The notes: a model not told the origin generated them from the sequence alone. A stretch of DNA of 64,000 nt from Cellvibrio fontiphilus (GCF_035317345.1 NZ_JAYKTU010000002.1); one strand, 5' to 3'; counted from the first letter of the stretch, positions 1 to 8,759 are shown. Numbers and translations: made by a program.

Positions 1-356
1 TAGGCGAACTTATTCACCAGAATAAAATCGCCCACTTCCAAGGTTGGAATCATCGAACCTGAAGGAATTTGGAATGGCTCAACCAAAAATGAACGCAAGA
101 AGAAAACAATAAACAACACGGGGAAAAAAGATTTGGAGTATTCCACCAACACCGGTTCTTTAGCAGCAACAGCTTTGGCTGCTTCATAAGCAGTTTTTTG
201 CTGCTCGGTCTCGCGCGCCAGACCACTAAATTGTTTCTCCACCGCCGCTATTTTTTGCTTGCGTGGCCGTGATAAAACCAAAGCATCGAAAAGCCACACC
301 AAGCCGGTAATAAAAACAGCCAGTGTTAAAATCAGGGGAAGGTTAATACTACTCAT
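1..356 (-). CDS. lepB: Signal peptidase I, N-terminal part (cut by window edge)
   Basis: Inner-membrane serine protease that removes signal peptides from exported proteins. About 118 N-terminal residues are visible, starting at an ATG at 356. A first hydrophobic segment spans roughly residues 5-28, followed by a charged cytoplasmic stretch (30-75), a second membrane segment (about 77-92) and the family box PSGSM around residue 100, whose second serine (about S101) is the expected catalytic nucleophile. The lysine of the Ser/Lys dyad lies beyond the window. It sits 47 bp downstream of lepA on the same strand, the lepA-lepB order common in gammaproteobacteria, so the two are probably co-transcribed. 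Confidence 0.95.
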   Translation of the reverse strand, partial: MSSINLPLILTLAVFITGLVWLFDALVLSRPRKQKIAAVEKQFSGLARETEQQKTAYEAAKAVAAKEPVLVEYSKSFFPVLFIVFFLRSFLVEPFQIPSGSMIPTLEVGDFILVNKFA

Positions 357-403
357 CAAATGTCCTTAGCGCGTTGCTGTCAACAAACCAGAGTTTCAAC
401 AAA

Positions 404-2203
404 TCAACTATCAATTTTTAATACAGCGAAGAACGCGGCTTGTGGAATCTCCACACTACCTACTTGTTTCATTCGCTTCTTGCCTGCTTTTTGTTTTTCC
501 AACAATTTTTTCTTACGTGTAGCATCGCCACCATAACATTTGGCAGTTACATCTTTGCGCAAGGCTTTAACGGTAGAGCGCGCCACAATTTGACCGCCAA
601 TCGCCGCCTGAATCGCAACATCGTACATTTGACGAGGAATCAGCTCTTTCATTTTCTCTGTGAGTGAACGCCCCATGCTGTGCGCTTTGTCGCGGTGCAC
701 AATAATCGCGAGTGCATCAACCTTTTCACTGTTAATCAACACATCCAAACGCACCAAATTCGCCGGCTGGAAACGCACAAAACTGTAGTCCAATGATGCG
801 AAACCACGACTTACGGATTTGAGGCGATCGAAGAAGTCAGTCACTACTTCGTTCATAGGCAGTTCGTATTTAACCGATACCTGTGAGCCGGTGAACTGCA
901 AGTCTTTCTGCACGCCGCGCTTTTCAATGCACAGGGTGATGACGTTCCCTAAATGTTCCTGGGGCACGAGGATATTGGCTTCCACGATCGGCTCGCGCAT
1001 CTCATCGATAGAACCGGGGTCCGGAAGTTTGGACGGGTTATCAACAAAAATAACTTCACCGCCGCGTTTTACCACTTCATAAACCACGGTAGGCGCGGTA
1101 GTGATCAGATCCAGGTCGTACTCACGCTCCAATCGTTCCTGGATAATTTCCATGTGCAACATACCCAGGAAACCCACGCGGAAACCGAAACCCAAGGCAT
1201 CCGAGCTCTCTGGCTCATAAAACAATGAGGCATCGTTCAGGGTTAACTTGGCCAGCGCTTCGCGGAAATCTTCAAAATCGTCGGAACTGATAGGGAACAT
1301 ACCCGCATAGACTTGCGGCTTGATTTTTTGGAAACCGGCCAAGGCTTCAACCTCGGGGGTTTGGGCATGGGTAATGGTATCGCCCACGGGCGCACCATGA
1401 ATGTCTTTGATACCCGCCACCACAAAACCTACCTCACCGGCTTTGAGTTCTTTTAATTGGGTGGGTTTGGGGCTGAATACGCCTACACCATCCACAATTT
1501 GCGCTTTCCCAATAGTTTTGGTGATGATTTTATCCTTGAGGCGCAAAGTACCTTGTTTCACTCTCACCAAAGAAACCACGCCCAGGTAATTGTCGAACCA
1601 GGAATCGATAATCAATGCTTGCAAGGGTGCATCTACATCGCCCACAGGGGCCGGCACCAAACGCACCAATTCTTCCAGCACATCTTCCATGCCCATGCCG
1701 GATTTGGCCGAACAACGCACTGCTTCGGTGGCATCTATACCAATAATATCTTCAATCTCTTGGGCAACACGCTCAGGCTCCGCCTGGGGCAAATCCATCT
1801 TGTTGAGTACCGGGATCACTTCCAGACCCTGCTCAATCGCGGTGTAACAGTTAGCGACAGATTGCGCTTCTACGCCTTGAGCGGCATCCACTACCAACAA
1901 CGCACCTTCACAGGCCGCAAGCGAACGGGACACTTCATAGGTGAAGTCCACGTGGCCGGGAGTATCAATAAAGTTCAACTGGTAAGTTTTACCATCGCGC
2001 GCCTTGTAGTGCAGAGTCACGCTGTGGGCTTTGATGGTAATGCCGCGCTCGCGCTCCAAATCCATGGAATCGAGCACTTGCGCCTCCATTTCACGGTCGC
2101 TCAAACCACCGCACATTTGAATAAAGCGGTCAGCGATGGTGGATTTACCGTGGTCAATGTGGGCGATGATAGAAAAGTTACGGATATGGCTCAGGTCAGT
2201 CAC
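404..2203 (-). CDS. lepA: Elongation factor 4 (back-translocating GTPase LepA)
   Basis: Ribosome-associated translational GTPase of 599 residues, the full family length. The N-terminal G domain shows the P-loop AHIDHGKST (about residues 14-22), switch motif RGIT, DTPGH and the NKMD specificity motif; EF-G-like domains II, III and V follow, and the C-terminal LepA-specific domain ends in a Lys-rich segment (KKKLLEKQKAGKKRMK). The start codon is GTG; the sequence begins MTDLSHIRNFS, matching the Pseudomonas family N-terminus, which supports this start. It lies between mucD (163 bp upstream) and lepB and probably forms an operon with lepB. Confidence 0.97.
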   Translation of the reverse strand: MTDLSHIRNFSIIAHIDHGKSTIADRFIQMCGGLSDREMEAQVLDSMDLERERGITIKAHSVTLHYKARDGKTYQLNFIDTPGHVDFTYEVSRSLAACEGALLVVDAAQGVEAQSVANCYTAIEQGLEVIPVLNKMDLPQAEPERVAQEIEDIIGIDATEAVRCSAKSGMGMEDVLEELVRLVPAPVGDVDAPLQALIIDSWFDNYLGVVSLVRVKQGTLRLKDKIITKTIGKAQIVDGVGVFSPKPTQLKELKAGEVGFVVAGIKDIHGAPVGDTITHAQTPEVEALAGFQKIKPQVYAGMFPISSDDFEDFREALAKLTLNDASLFYEPESSDALGFGFRVGFLGMLHMEIIQERLEREYDLDLITTAPTVVYEVVKRGGEVIFVDNPSKLPDPGSIDEMREPIVEANILVPQEHLGNVITLCIEKRGVQKDLQFTGSQVSVKYELPMNEVVTDFFDRLKSVSRGFASLDYSFVRFQPANLVRLDVLINSEKVDALAIIVHRDKAHSMGRSLTEKMKELIPRQMYDVAIQAAIGGQIVARSTVKALRKDVTAKCYGGDATRKKKLLEKQKAGKKRMKQVGSVEIPQAAFFAVLKIDS

Positions 2204-2316
2204 AGGCGCTTAACTACTTTAAAGTGATGGGAGAAGTAAACCCCGAACAGACCGGGGCATGAAAAGAATGGGCGGCATTCTAGCCTATTTGCAGGGTGGG
2301 TGCTATGTGAGCCAAG

Positions 2317-2351
2317 GCCGCTCACCAAGCTGGAACCACTTGGCGAGCGGC
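2317..2351. repeat. Strong imperfect hairpin between mucD and lepA
   Basis: A 13-bp inverted repeat with one mismatch (GCCGCTCACCAAG at 2317-2329 and CTTGGCGAGCGGC at 2339-2351) with a 9-nt loop. It begins 16 nt after the mucD stop codon on the minus strand. No T-tract follows on either strand, so it is not a classical intrinsic terminator; an mRNA 3'-end stabiliser or processing site is an inference. Confidence 0.6.
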
Positions 2352-2366
2352 AGGCCGGGACAGATG

Positions 2367-3773
2367 CTAGCGGATAATTACCGAGCGGAAGATCGACCGG
2401 TTTTGACGGAAGAAACGCACAGGTTGTGGTTCGTTTTTAGGCAGACCTTTGACTATGCGAGCGTAATCGGCCATGGACTTAATATCGCTGAAAGCTAGCT
2501 GGGTGATAACATCTCCAGCTTGCAAACCTGCTTCAGCCGCCGGACTACCCGGCTGGACTTGTTGCACCACCACGCCAAATTCTGCCCCCCCGCGTCGAGT
2601 GGACTCCAGCGGCGCGACGATCAAACCCATAGCATCCGGCGCGTTTTGCGCTGGCGCTGCGGCTGGCTGACTTGCTGCCTCTTGAGGCGATACCGGCAAA
2701 ATACCCACAGTCACATTTAGCGTCTGCTCTTTGCCCTTGCGCATGATCACAACTGGCACCTTGCTTTTGGGGGTAGTGCGCCCGACCAAGTACGGCAAAT
2801 CGCTGGACGTATTTACGTTCTGGCCGTTGAATTTAATGATCAAATCACCGGCTTTTAGACCAGACTTGGCGGCTGGGCCATCTGGATCCACTTCGCTGAT
2901 CAACGCGCCACCGGGTTTATCCATCCCCAGTGAATTGGCGAGGTTTTTGTCCACATCCTGAATCATCACCCCCAACCAACCACGATCAACCCGACCTTTG
3001 TCTTTCAGCTGTGCGACGACATCCACCGCCAGAGATGCGGGAATTGCAAAAGACAGCCCTACAGAGCCACCACTGGGCGAGTAGATCTGGGAATTAATAC
3101 CTACCACCTCGCCATCCATATTAAACAGCGGGCCACCAGAGTTACCCGGGTTGATGGCCACATCGGTCTGGATAAAAGGTACGTAGTTACTTTCGCTGTG
3201 TGCCGAGGGAATACTGCGACCAATCGCACTCACAATCCCGGCGCTAGCTGAATAATCCAGCCCAAAAGGTGAGCCTATAGCAACTACCCATTGACCAACC
3301 TTCAAAGCCTCATCTTTAGCCAGTGTGAGTGTCGGCAAGTTTTTGGCATCGATTTTTAACAGCGCCAGATCCGAACGCTCATCACTACCCACAAGGGTCG
3401 CTACATACTCCCGCTGATCATTCAGAATCACGGTGATGGTATCCATTTTTGCGACCACGTGATCATTGGTGAGCACATAGCCATCGGCCGAGATAATAAA
3501 TCCGGAACCCAGCGAACCGCGATCACGCGGTGCCTGACGACGCTCTAAAAGCTCGCGAAAAATATCTGGCAAGCCCTGCATATCCGGCGGTAATGCGCGC
3601 TGGGGCTGGGTTGGATCACCTTTAGAAACAGCAGTAATTTTTACCACGGCCGGGGAGTGTTGCTCGATAAGTTGGGTGAAATCCGGCAAGTCGGCAGCCT
3701 GACTTACCAGCGAATAAAAACTGATACTGATTATTGCAATGAGACTCGCCCACTTGGCAGTCAATCTGTGCAT
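2367..3773 (-). CDS. mucD: Periplasmic serine endoprotease, Do/DegP family (MucD-like)
   Basis: Envelope quality-control protease and chaperone of the HtrA family, 468 residues. An N-terminal signal peptide is visible (residues 1-27, ending SQA/AD). The trypsin-like domain shows the triad: His in LTNDHVV, Asp in SDLALLKID and Ser in NPGNSGGPLF. Two PDZ domains follow (about 265-355 and 385-460), each with GLKAGD or GLQAGD-type loops, as in DegP, DegQ and MucD. In Pseudomonas mucD closes the algU-mucABC operon just before lepA; here lepA is adjacent, but the upstream gene is motY, not algU-mucA-mucB. The start is an ATG at 3773. Confidence 0.93.
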   Translation of the reverse strand: MHRLTAKWASLIAIISISFYSLVSQAADLPDFTQLIEQHSPAVVKITAVSKGDPTQPQRALPPDMQGLPDIFRELLERRQAPRDRGSLGSGFIISADGYVLTNDHVVAKMDTITVILNDQREYVATLVGSDERSDLALLKIDAKNLPTLTLAKDEALKVGQWVVAIGSPFGLDYSASAGIVSAIGRSIPSAHSESNYVPFIQTDVAINPGNSGGPLFNMDGEVVGINSQIYSPSGGSVGLSFAIPASLAVDVVAQLKDKGRVDRGWLGVMIQDVDKNLANSLGMDKPGGALISEVDPDGPAAKSGLKAGDLIIKFNGQNVNTSSDLPYLVGRTTPKSKVPVVIMRKGKEQTLNVTVGILPVSPQEAASQPAAAPAQNAPDAMGLIVAPLESTRRGGAEFGVVVQQVQPGSPAAEAGLQAGDVITQLAFSDIKSMADYARIVKGLPKNEPQPVRFFRQNRSIFRSVIIR

Positions 3774-3902
3774 GTATGGCTCCTTAAAGAAATTTATATC
3801 CAGCGCATAAAAACACTGGCTCGCACTCTAGGACTGATAACACATCAAAAAATTCCGGCCCACTGGTGTGGATCGGGTTAAGAATGATTTGGGAATTGTG
3901 TT

Positions 3903-3937
3903 AAAAAAATGCAAGCCCAAACAACGCGGCTCGGGCT
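3903..3937 (-). terminator. Possible terminator of motY
   Basis: Just after the motY stop, the minus strand reads AGCCC, a 14-nt loop and GGGCT, then a few bases and a run of seven T (3909-3903). The stem is short (5-6 bp), so this is a modest candidate. Confidence 0.45.
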
Positions 3938-3941
3938 GGAT

Positions 3942-4997
3942 TTAGAGCTGGGGCTGCTTGCCATTGGTGAGATTCTGGCGCTCCACCAAGTCTTCCAGCT
4001 GACTGGGAGTGACTGAAGACGCCTCGACGGATGCTTGTTTTTCTGCGGCGGCCGCTGCTTTGGCGGCTTGCTCGGCGGCAGCTTTTTCTTCCGCAGCTTT
4101 TAATGCCGCCACACGGCGCTCCATGTCTTTGCGGGTGGATTCATTTTCAAGGCGCAGGGTGATGCGGCGGTTTTTAGCCTGCCCTGCTTTTTTGCTGTTA
4201 TCTGCGATAGGAAACTGGTCGCCGTGCCAGCGCGCGGTGACAAAGCTTGCAGACAAACCCTTCTCTACCAGGTAATCCGATACCAATTGCGCCTGTTGCT
4301 GCGATACAAGTTCAGCCTCCTCAGGCGTCACTCGCTTATCACTGTGGGAATCGACCAATACCCCCAATACTTTGTCATCTGCCTTGCTGTAACGCACAAC
4401 TTTATCCAGCTGGGCTTTGGCTGATGGGCTGAGAGTTTGGGCATCCTCTGCGTAATAAATAATCGAGCGCGACAACTGATCAAAGGTGTAAGGAATAATA
4501 TTGGCCACACATTGATTAAAACCGGTGTACTTGGTGGCAAAGTGGCGCGCATCCAGAATCACCCGCAGGCTACTGCCGTCACCAGCGGTGCTGCTGAAAA
4601 CAACATTGGTGCCTGACTCCAGCGCCCCTGCAAGGGTTTTCATTTGCTCGCCATTCAACTGCAGCTTTGGATTAGCCGTCAGGGTCATTAACGCCCGGGG
4701 AGCCAAGTCATTGCGCCACTGTGGCGGAACCGCCTCCAGCCTCACATTTCTGGCAGGAAAGTTTTTTTTGGCATTACGAAACTCAAAAAAGCTCGCACCA
4801 CCAGCCCGCTTGCCAAAATAAGCCTGACCATAACCGGGAATCTCCTGGCTGAGTCCGCAGGCAAAGTGTCCGGTTTGAAGTTTCCATTGGGCATCGTTAA
4901 AACCGAGACTGTAGGTTTGGGCTTGAAGACCAGCGCCAACCAGCGCGAGCGCGAGAGATAAAACCGATATAAAGCCAATACGGTATATACAAGACAT
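3942..4997 (-). CDS. motY: MotY-like OmpA-domain protein of the flagellar T-ring, with C-terminal extension
   Basis: Periplasmic protein of 351 residues. It has a signal peptide (cleavage near AGLQAQ), an N-terminal MotY-specific domain (about 25-165) and an OmpA/MotB-like peptidoglycan-binding domain (about 170-284) ending GQAKNRRITLRLE, where the NRR motif is typical of OmpA-like folds. In polar-flagellated gammaproteobacteria MotY helps anchor the stator. The neighbourhood (divergent pyrC-rnt) matches the Pseudomonas motY locus. Residues 285-351 form an Ala/Glu/Lys-rich, probably helical tail beyond the OmpA fold that I do not associate with standard MotY. The assignment rests on architecture and context; a generic OmpA-family lipid-free protein is the alternative. 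Confidence 0.8.
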   Translation of the reverse strand: MSCIYRIGFISVLSLALALVGAGLQAQTYSLGFNDAQWKLQTGHFACGLSQEIPGYGQAYFGKRAGGASFFEFRNAKKNFPARNVRLEAVPPQWRNDLAPRALMTLTANPKLQLNGEQMKTLAGALESGTNVVFSSTAGDGSSLRVILDARHFATKYTGFNQCVANIIPYTFDQLSRSIIYYAEDAQTLSPSAKAQLDKVVRYSKADDKVLGVLVDSHSDKRVTPEEAELVSQQQAQLVSDYLVEKGLSASFVTARWHGDQFPIADNSKKAGQAKNRRITLRLENESTRKDMERRVAALKAAEEKAAAEQAAKAAAAAEKQASVEASSVTPSQLEDLVERQNLTNGKQPQL

Positions 4998-5151
4998 GCA
5001 AATAAAGCCTGATTGCCAATAATAATCTTGGCAGTATAGTCAGTGCCCAACAGATTGCGCTGCGGAATTGCAGCTGCGAATGAAGGTCAATTTTGATAGC
5101 ATGCCGCCACTTTTCTGCTGTTTACCGCTCACCGCTAGGGAACCACCGCTC

Positions 5152-6213
5152 ATGACCCAAACCCTGACCATCACCCGCCCCGACGATTGGCACATCCACT
5201 TGCGCGATGGCGCAGCGCTCACACGCACCGTTGGCGATGCTGCCGGGCAATTTGCGCGGGCGATAGTTATGCCCAATCTGGTGCCACCGGTGATGACAGC
5301 AGCGCAGGCGCTAGAGTACAAAACGCGTATTGAAGCTGCGCGCCCCGCATCCAGCCAGTTTGAACCACTGATGGTGCTCTACCTGACAGATAACACTGAC
5401 CCAGCCGAAATCGCCCGCGCTAAACTAGCCGGCGTAAAAGCCTGCAAGCTCTACCCTGCTGGTGCCACTACCAACTCCGCGTCCGGCGTTACCGACCTGA
5501 ACAAGATTTATCCGGTGCTGGAAGCAATGCAGAAAGAAGGTATGCACTTTTTGTTGCATGGCGAGGTGACTGACAGCGCGATTGATATTTTTGATCGCGA
5601 AAAGGTCTTTTTAGAGCGCACTTTCAGTAAGGTGGTGCGCGACTTCCCCGCCCTGAAAATGGTACTGGAGCACATCACCACCGCCGACGCCGCAGAGTTT
5701 GTCGCTGCCGCCCCGGCCAATGTGGGAGCTACAATTACTGCCCACCACTTGTTGTATAACCGCAACCATATGCTCGCCGGCGGCATTCGCCCTCATTATT
5801 ACTGCTTGCCCATTTTGAAACGTGGCACCCACCAGCAAGCCTTGATTAAAGCTGCAACCAGCGGTAGCCCCAAGTTCTTTTTGGGCACCGACTCTGCCCC
5901 TCACACCAAAGATAAGAAAGAAGCCGCCTGCGGTTGCGCAGGTAGCTACACCGCCTTTGCCGCCATCGAACTCTATGCCGAAGCTTTCGAAGACGCCGGC
6001 GCGCTGAATAAACTTGAAGCCTTTGCCAGTCACTTTGGCGCGGACTTTTACGGTTTGCCGCGCAACAGCGAGACCATTACGCTGGTGAAGCAGGATTGGC
6101 AAGTGCCAGACACCCTGCCTCTGGGTGACCAACCCTTAGTCCCCCTACGTGCCGGCGAAACCCTGCGTTGGAAACTTCAATCCACCCATAACAGCCAGTT
6201 GCAAACGGCTTAA
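5152..6213 (+). CDS. pyrC: Dihydroorotase (homodimeric type)
   Basis: Zinc amidohydrolase of the cytoplasm that interconverts N-carbamoyl-L-aspartate and L-dihydroorotate, the third step of pyrimidine synthesis. The metal-site motif DDWHIHLRDG is at residues 10-19, the carboxylated-lysine region is ACKLYPAGATT, and the later histidine sites are LLHGE and LEHITT; the catalytic Asp lies in LGTDSAPH. The chosen ATG at 5152 gives 353 residues, the usual type II length, and follows AGGGA; an upstream ATG at 5068 would add 28 residues that do not resemble the family. It is followed 9 bp later by rnt. Confidence 0.96.
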   Translation: MTQTLTITRPDDWHIHLRDGAALTRTVGDAAGQFARAIVMPNLVPPVMTAAQALEYKTRIEAARPASSQFEPLMVLYLTDNTDPAEIARAKLAGVKACKLYPAGATTNSASGVTDLNKIYPVLEAMQKEGMHFLLHGEVTDSAIDIFDREKVFLERTFSKVVRDFPALKMVLEHITTADAAEFVAAAPANVGATITAHHLLYNRNHMLAGGIRPHYYCLPILKRGTHQQALIKAATSGSPKFFLGTDSAPHTKDKKEAACGCAGSYTAFAAIELYAEAFEDAGALNKLEAFASHFGADFYGLPRNSETITLVKQDWQVPDTLPLGDQPLVPLRAGETLRWKLQSTHNSQLQTA

Positions 6214-6222
6214 GGCGTCCCA

Positions 6223-6894
6223 GTGAATCCACCTGAAAACTCCCGCGATCCTGACTCTCCATTGGCGCAGCGTTTTCGCGGCTTTTTGCCCGTGATCGTG
6301 GACGTGGAAACCGGCGGCTTTAATGCCCAAAGCGATGCACTGCTGGAAATTGCCGCCGTCACCATCCGTATGAATCAGGAAGGCTTATTGCATCGCCACG
6401 AAACTTTTGCCTTCCATGTGGAGCCATTTGAGGGCGCCAACATCGAGCAGGCCGCCCTGGACTTTACCGGCATAGATCTGGATAGCCCCGAGCGTATGGC
6501 AGAACCTGAGTTGATGGTGATGACCGACCTACTCGCGGCGGTGCGCCGAGCGGTAAAAGAAAACGGCTGCACCCGCGCGGTGATCGTCGGCCACAACGCC
6601 CATTTCGATTTGAACTTTGTGAATGCCGCTGTGGATCGCTGCAATATCAAACGCAGCCCCTTTCACCCCTTCTCGGTATTCGACACAGCCACCCTCGCCG
6701 GCCTCGCCTTTGGTCAGACAGTCCTTGCCAAAGCCTGTAAAGCAGCTGGCCTGGAATTCAGCAATAGTGCTGCCCACTCGGCAGCTTACGATGCCGAAAA
6801 AACTGCAGATTTATTTTGCTTGATTGTGAATCGCTGGAAGGAGTTGGGGGGCTGGAATCCTGCGCTGGAAGAAGATGAGGAGGAGCAGTCATAA
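6223..6894 (+). CDS. rnt: Ribonuclease T
   Basis: DEDD-family 3'-5' exoribonuclease (223 residues) that trims the CCA end region of tRNA and matures 5S and 23S rRNA. Exo I motif VDVETGGF (Asp and Glu), Exo II region VGHNAHFDLNF and Exo III HSAAYDAEKTADLF are all present with their acidic residues. The start is GTG at 6223, preceded by AAGG at about 7 nt spacing; no better in-frame start precedes the conserved region. It lies directly behind pyrC, as in Pseudomonas. Confidence 0.96.
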   Translation: MNPPENSRDPDSPLAQRFRGFLPVIVDVETGGFNAQSDALLEIAAVTIRMNQEGLLHRHETFAFHVEPFEGANIEQAALDFTGIDLDSPERMAEPELMVMTDLLAAVRRAVKENGCTRAVIVGHNAHFDLNFVNAAVDRCNIKRSPFHPFSVFDTATLAGLAFGQTVLAKACKAAGLEFSNSAAHSAAYDAEKTADLFCLIVNRWKELGGWNPALEEDEEEQS

Positions 6895-6924
6895 AACCAA
6901 CCTAACAGGTAAAGAAGATTAAAC

Positions 6925-6958
6925 ACACTGGCCTCATTTGATCGAGGCCGGCTAGTGT
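6925..6958. repeat. Hairpin downstream of rnt
   Basis: GGCCTC (6930-6935) pairs with GAGGCC (6944-6949), with flanking ACACT/AGTGT able to extend the stem across a small bulge. There is no T-tract, so it may be a weak or Rho-assisted terminator for pyrC-rnt. Confidence 0.4.
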
Positions 6959-7001
6959 CGCGTAGCTAACGAATCAATGTCCCTACGCTGGAAATCTACT
7001 C

Positions 7002-8072
7002 ATGCACATCCCTTCGCAAAAGAATTCCGACTTCCGTCGTCACAAAGTCAATTACCGCGTTAAACGCGTTCTGTTGACATCGCTTTTTATGCTTGCAAGC
7101 GGCACGGCAAGCGCGCAGCAAACAACAATCGATGCCAGCGCAGCCAAATCAACTTCGGTTAGTCCGCAAGAATTGATTCAAACCTTTGAATCAGTAGCCG
7201 GCGTACACAAGGGCATAAGACGCGGCCACGCTAAAGGCTACTGTGCCAGAGGTGTATTCACTGGACTGCAGGGTGCCAGCAACTACTCAAGCTCACCTAT
7301 TTTTAACGGCACAGCACACCCGGTTACCCTGCGCTTTTCGCTGGGCGGAGGAAACCCGGCTGCAAGCGATGCGGCGCGTGGCCCAAGGGGTATGGCACTG
7401 CAAATTCAACTTGCTGATGGACAAGCGCATAACATGGCTATGCTCAGCACCCCTATGTTCCCCGCTAAAGATCCTACGGAATTCAACGGCCTACTCCAGA
7501 CGTTTATTCCCGATCCACAAACCGGAAAGCCAGATCCAACCAAAACCGCTGCCTATCGTGCAGCTAACCCCAGCACCCAGGCACAACCTGCGTGGCTGGC
7601 CAGCCATAATCCCTCGTGGAGCTATGGTTCAACGCGCTATTACGGCATACACACTTTCTTTTTCACTGCAGACGATGGCAAACGCCATAAAGTCCGCTGG
7701 CAATTCACGCCCACCAAGGGAGAGAAGCTGTTGAGCGATGATGAGCTGGCAACAGCAGGCACTGACTTTTTGATGGATAACCTGCGCCAGCAATTAGCAA
7801 TGGGCAAGGTCAGCTGGGATATGGAAATCAGCTTGGGTGAACCCGGCGATAACGAAATAGATCCCTCGCAAGTATGGCCGGATGCGCGCCCCAAAGTGAC
7901 CTTGGCGCGCCTTGAATTAACCACTGCCGATATTAGTGACAAAGGCTGTGACAATATCAACTTTGACCCCAATCGGGTGACTGTGGGTGTCACGCCAAGT
8001 GCCGATCCGGTATTGCAAATGCGCTCAGCGGCTTACGCCATTTCTTTTGGCAAACGCTTGAGCGGTCAGTAA
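7002..8072 (+). CDS. Exported catalase-related heme peroxidase
   Basis: Short catalase-fold protein (356 residues, against about 480 for a classical clade catalase), the 'catalase family peroxidase' or SrpA type. A long N-region with a hydrophobic core and SASAQ-like cleavage site (about residues 21-39) indicates export to the periplasm. The distal histidine is in RRGHAKGYCARG (H76), and the proximal heme ligand is the tyrosine of the C-terminal R-x-x-x-Y motif (R341, Y345). Such proteins use peroxide or organic hydroperoxides with an electron donor rather than being strong catalases (family knowledge). The gene appears monocistronic; a GGAAA sequence precedes the ATG. Confidence 0.88.
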   Translation: MHIPSQKNSDFRRHKVNYRVKRVLLTSLFMLASGTASAQQTTIDASAAKSTSVSPQELIQTFESVAGVHKGIRRGHAKGYCARGVFTGLQGASNYSSSPIFNGTAHPVTLRFSLGGGNPAASDAARGPRGMALQIQLADGQAHNMAMLSTPMFPAKDPTEFNGLLQTFIPDPQTGKPDPTKTAAYRAANPSTQAQPAWLASHNPSWSYGSTRYYGIHTFFFTADDGKRHKVRWQFTPTKGEKLLSDDELATAGTDFLMDNLRQQLAMGKVSWDMEISLGEPGDNEIDPSQVWPDARPKVTLARLELTTADISDKGCDNINFDPNRVTVGVTPSADPVLQMRSAAYAISFGKRLSGQ

Positions 8073-8105
8073 TTTTGCGACAATACATGACATGCTTTAA
8101 CAGCA

Positions 8106-8582
8106 TTAACTGCCTAGTTGAATCTGCGGTAAATTCCCCGGTGCCAACGCGAGCTTTTCGGTTGGCGCTATAACTTCAGCTACTCCCTTGGCGATTAACT
8201 TGCCGTCCTGATTGTGTGCCTCACAATCCAGCGTCACCAATTTTACCCGCTCTTTAACCTCCGCCACTGTCAGAGTGACAGTCACCGTATCGCCGATTTT
8301 CACCGGGTGCTTAAAACTCAGGCTCTGGCTGCGATATACCGAACCTGGGCCCGGTAATCGGGTAGCAATCGCTGCCGATACCAGCGCACCAGTCCACATA
8401 CCGTGACCAATGGGTTCACCAAAAGCAGTAGTGGCGGCGTAGTTTTTATCCAAATGTACAGGGTTAACATCACCCGAACAGGCGGCAAACAAAATGACAT
8501 CGCGCTCAGTTAAGGTCTTGCTGTAACTCGTTGTCTGCCCCGCGGCAATTTCAGTAATTGGGTAGTTTTCAAGCAAATTCAT
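8106..8582 (-). CDS. MaoC-family (R)-hydratase/dehydratase
   Basis: Single hot-dog domain protein of 158 residues. The family signature is clear: FAACSGDVNPVHLD (Asp and His catalytic dyad, about residues 30-43) and FGEPIGHGMWTGAL. Relatives hydrate trans-2-enoyl-CoA to (R)-3-hydroxyacyl-CoA, feeding beta-oxidation or polyhydroxyalkanoate synthesis. I cannot tell the substrate here. The ATG at 8582 is preferred over a TTG four codons upstream. It is transcribed divergently from the stress protein gene and sits alone. Confidence 0.85.
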   Translation of the reverse strand: MNLLENYPITEIAAGQTTSYSKTLTERDVILFAACSGDVNPVHLDKNYAATTAFGEPIGHGMWTGALVSAAIATRLPGPGSVYRSQSLSFKHPVKIGDTVTVTLTVAEVKERVKLVTLDCEAHNQDGKLIAKGVAEVIAPTEKLALAPGNLPQIQLGS

Positions 8583-8620
8583 AGTCTTATCCAACAGTCT
8601 GTGTAAAAACGGCGTACAGT

Positions 8621-8634
8621 TTAATCCATATCAA
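8621..8634. promoter_or_regulatory. Near-consensus FNR/ANR box upstream of the stress protein gene
   Basis: TTAATCCATATCAA differs from the FNR/ANR consensus TTGAT-N4-ATCAA by one base. It is 126 bp upstream of the usp start. Universal stress proteins are known ANR targets in pseudomonads, which makes it plausible, but the spacing to the likely -10 is not the classical -41.5 position. Confidence 0.45.
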
Positions 8635-8682
8635 GTTTATTTCTCCGCTATCGCCTACCCCCGCCGGCTTTCGCGCTGTAAA

Positions 8683-8697
8683 AACCCCATAGGGGTT
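8683..8697. promoter_or_regulatory. Perfect palindrome in the usp promoter region
   Basis: AACCCCATAGGGGTT is a perfect 6-bp inverted repeat around ATA. It lies 2 bp before TATGCT (8699-8704), a possible -10 element, so a protein bound here could control transcription. No regulator is identified. Confidence 0.5.
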
Positions 8698-8759
8698 GCT
8701 ATGCTAGCCCCAGCGAAAAAATAACAACCTAACTTTTTAGGGAACCAGTAGGAGCCAGT

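Noticed and set aside
1457..2227. 256-codon plus-strand open frame opposite lepA
   Set aside because: It is wholly antisense to a full-length, highly conserved gene; its product is rich in His, Gln and Thr as expected from a shadow frame, and there is no ribosome-binding site.
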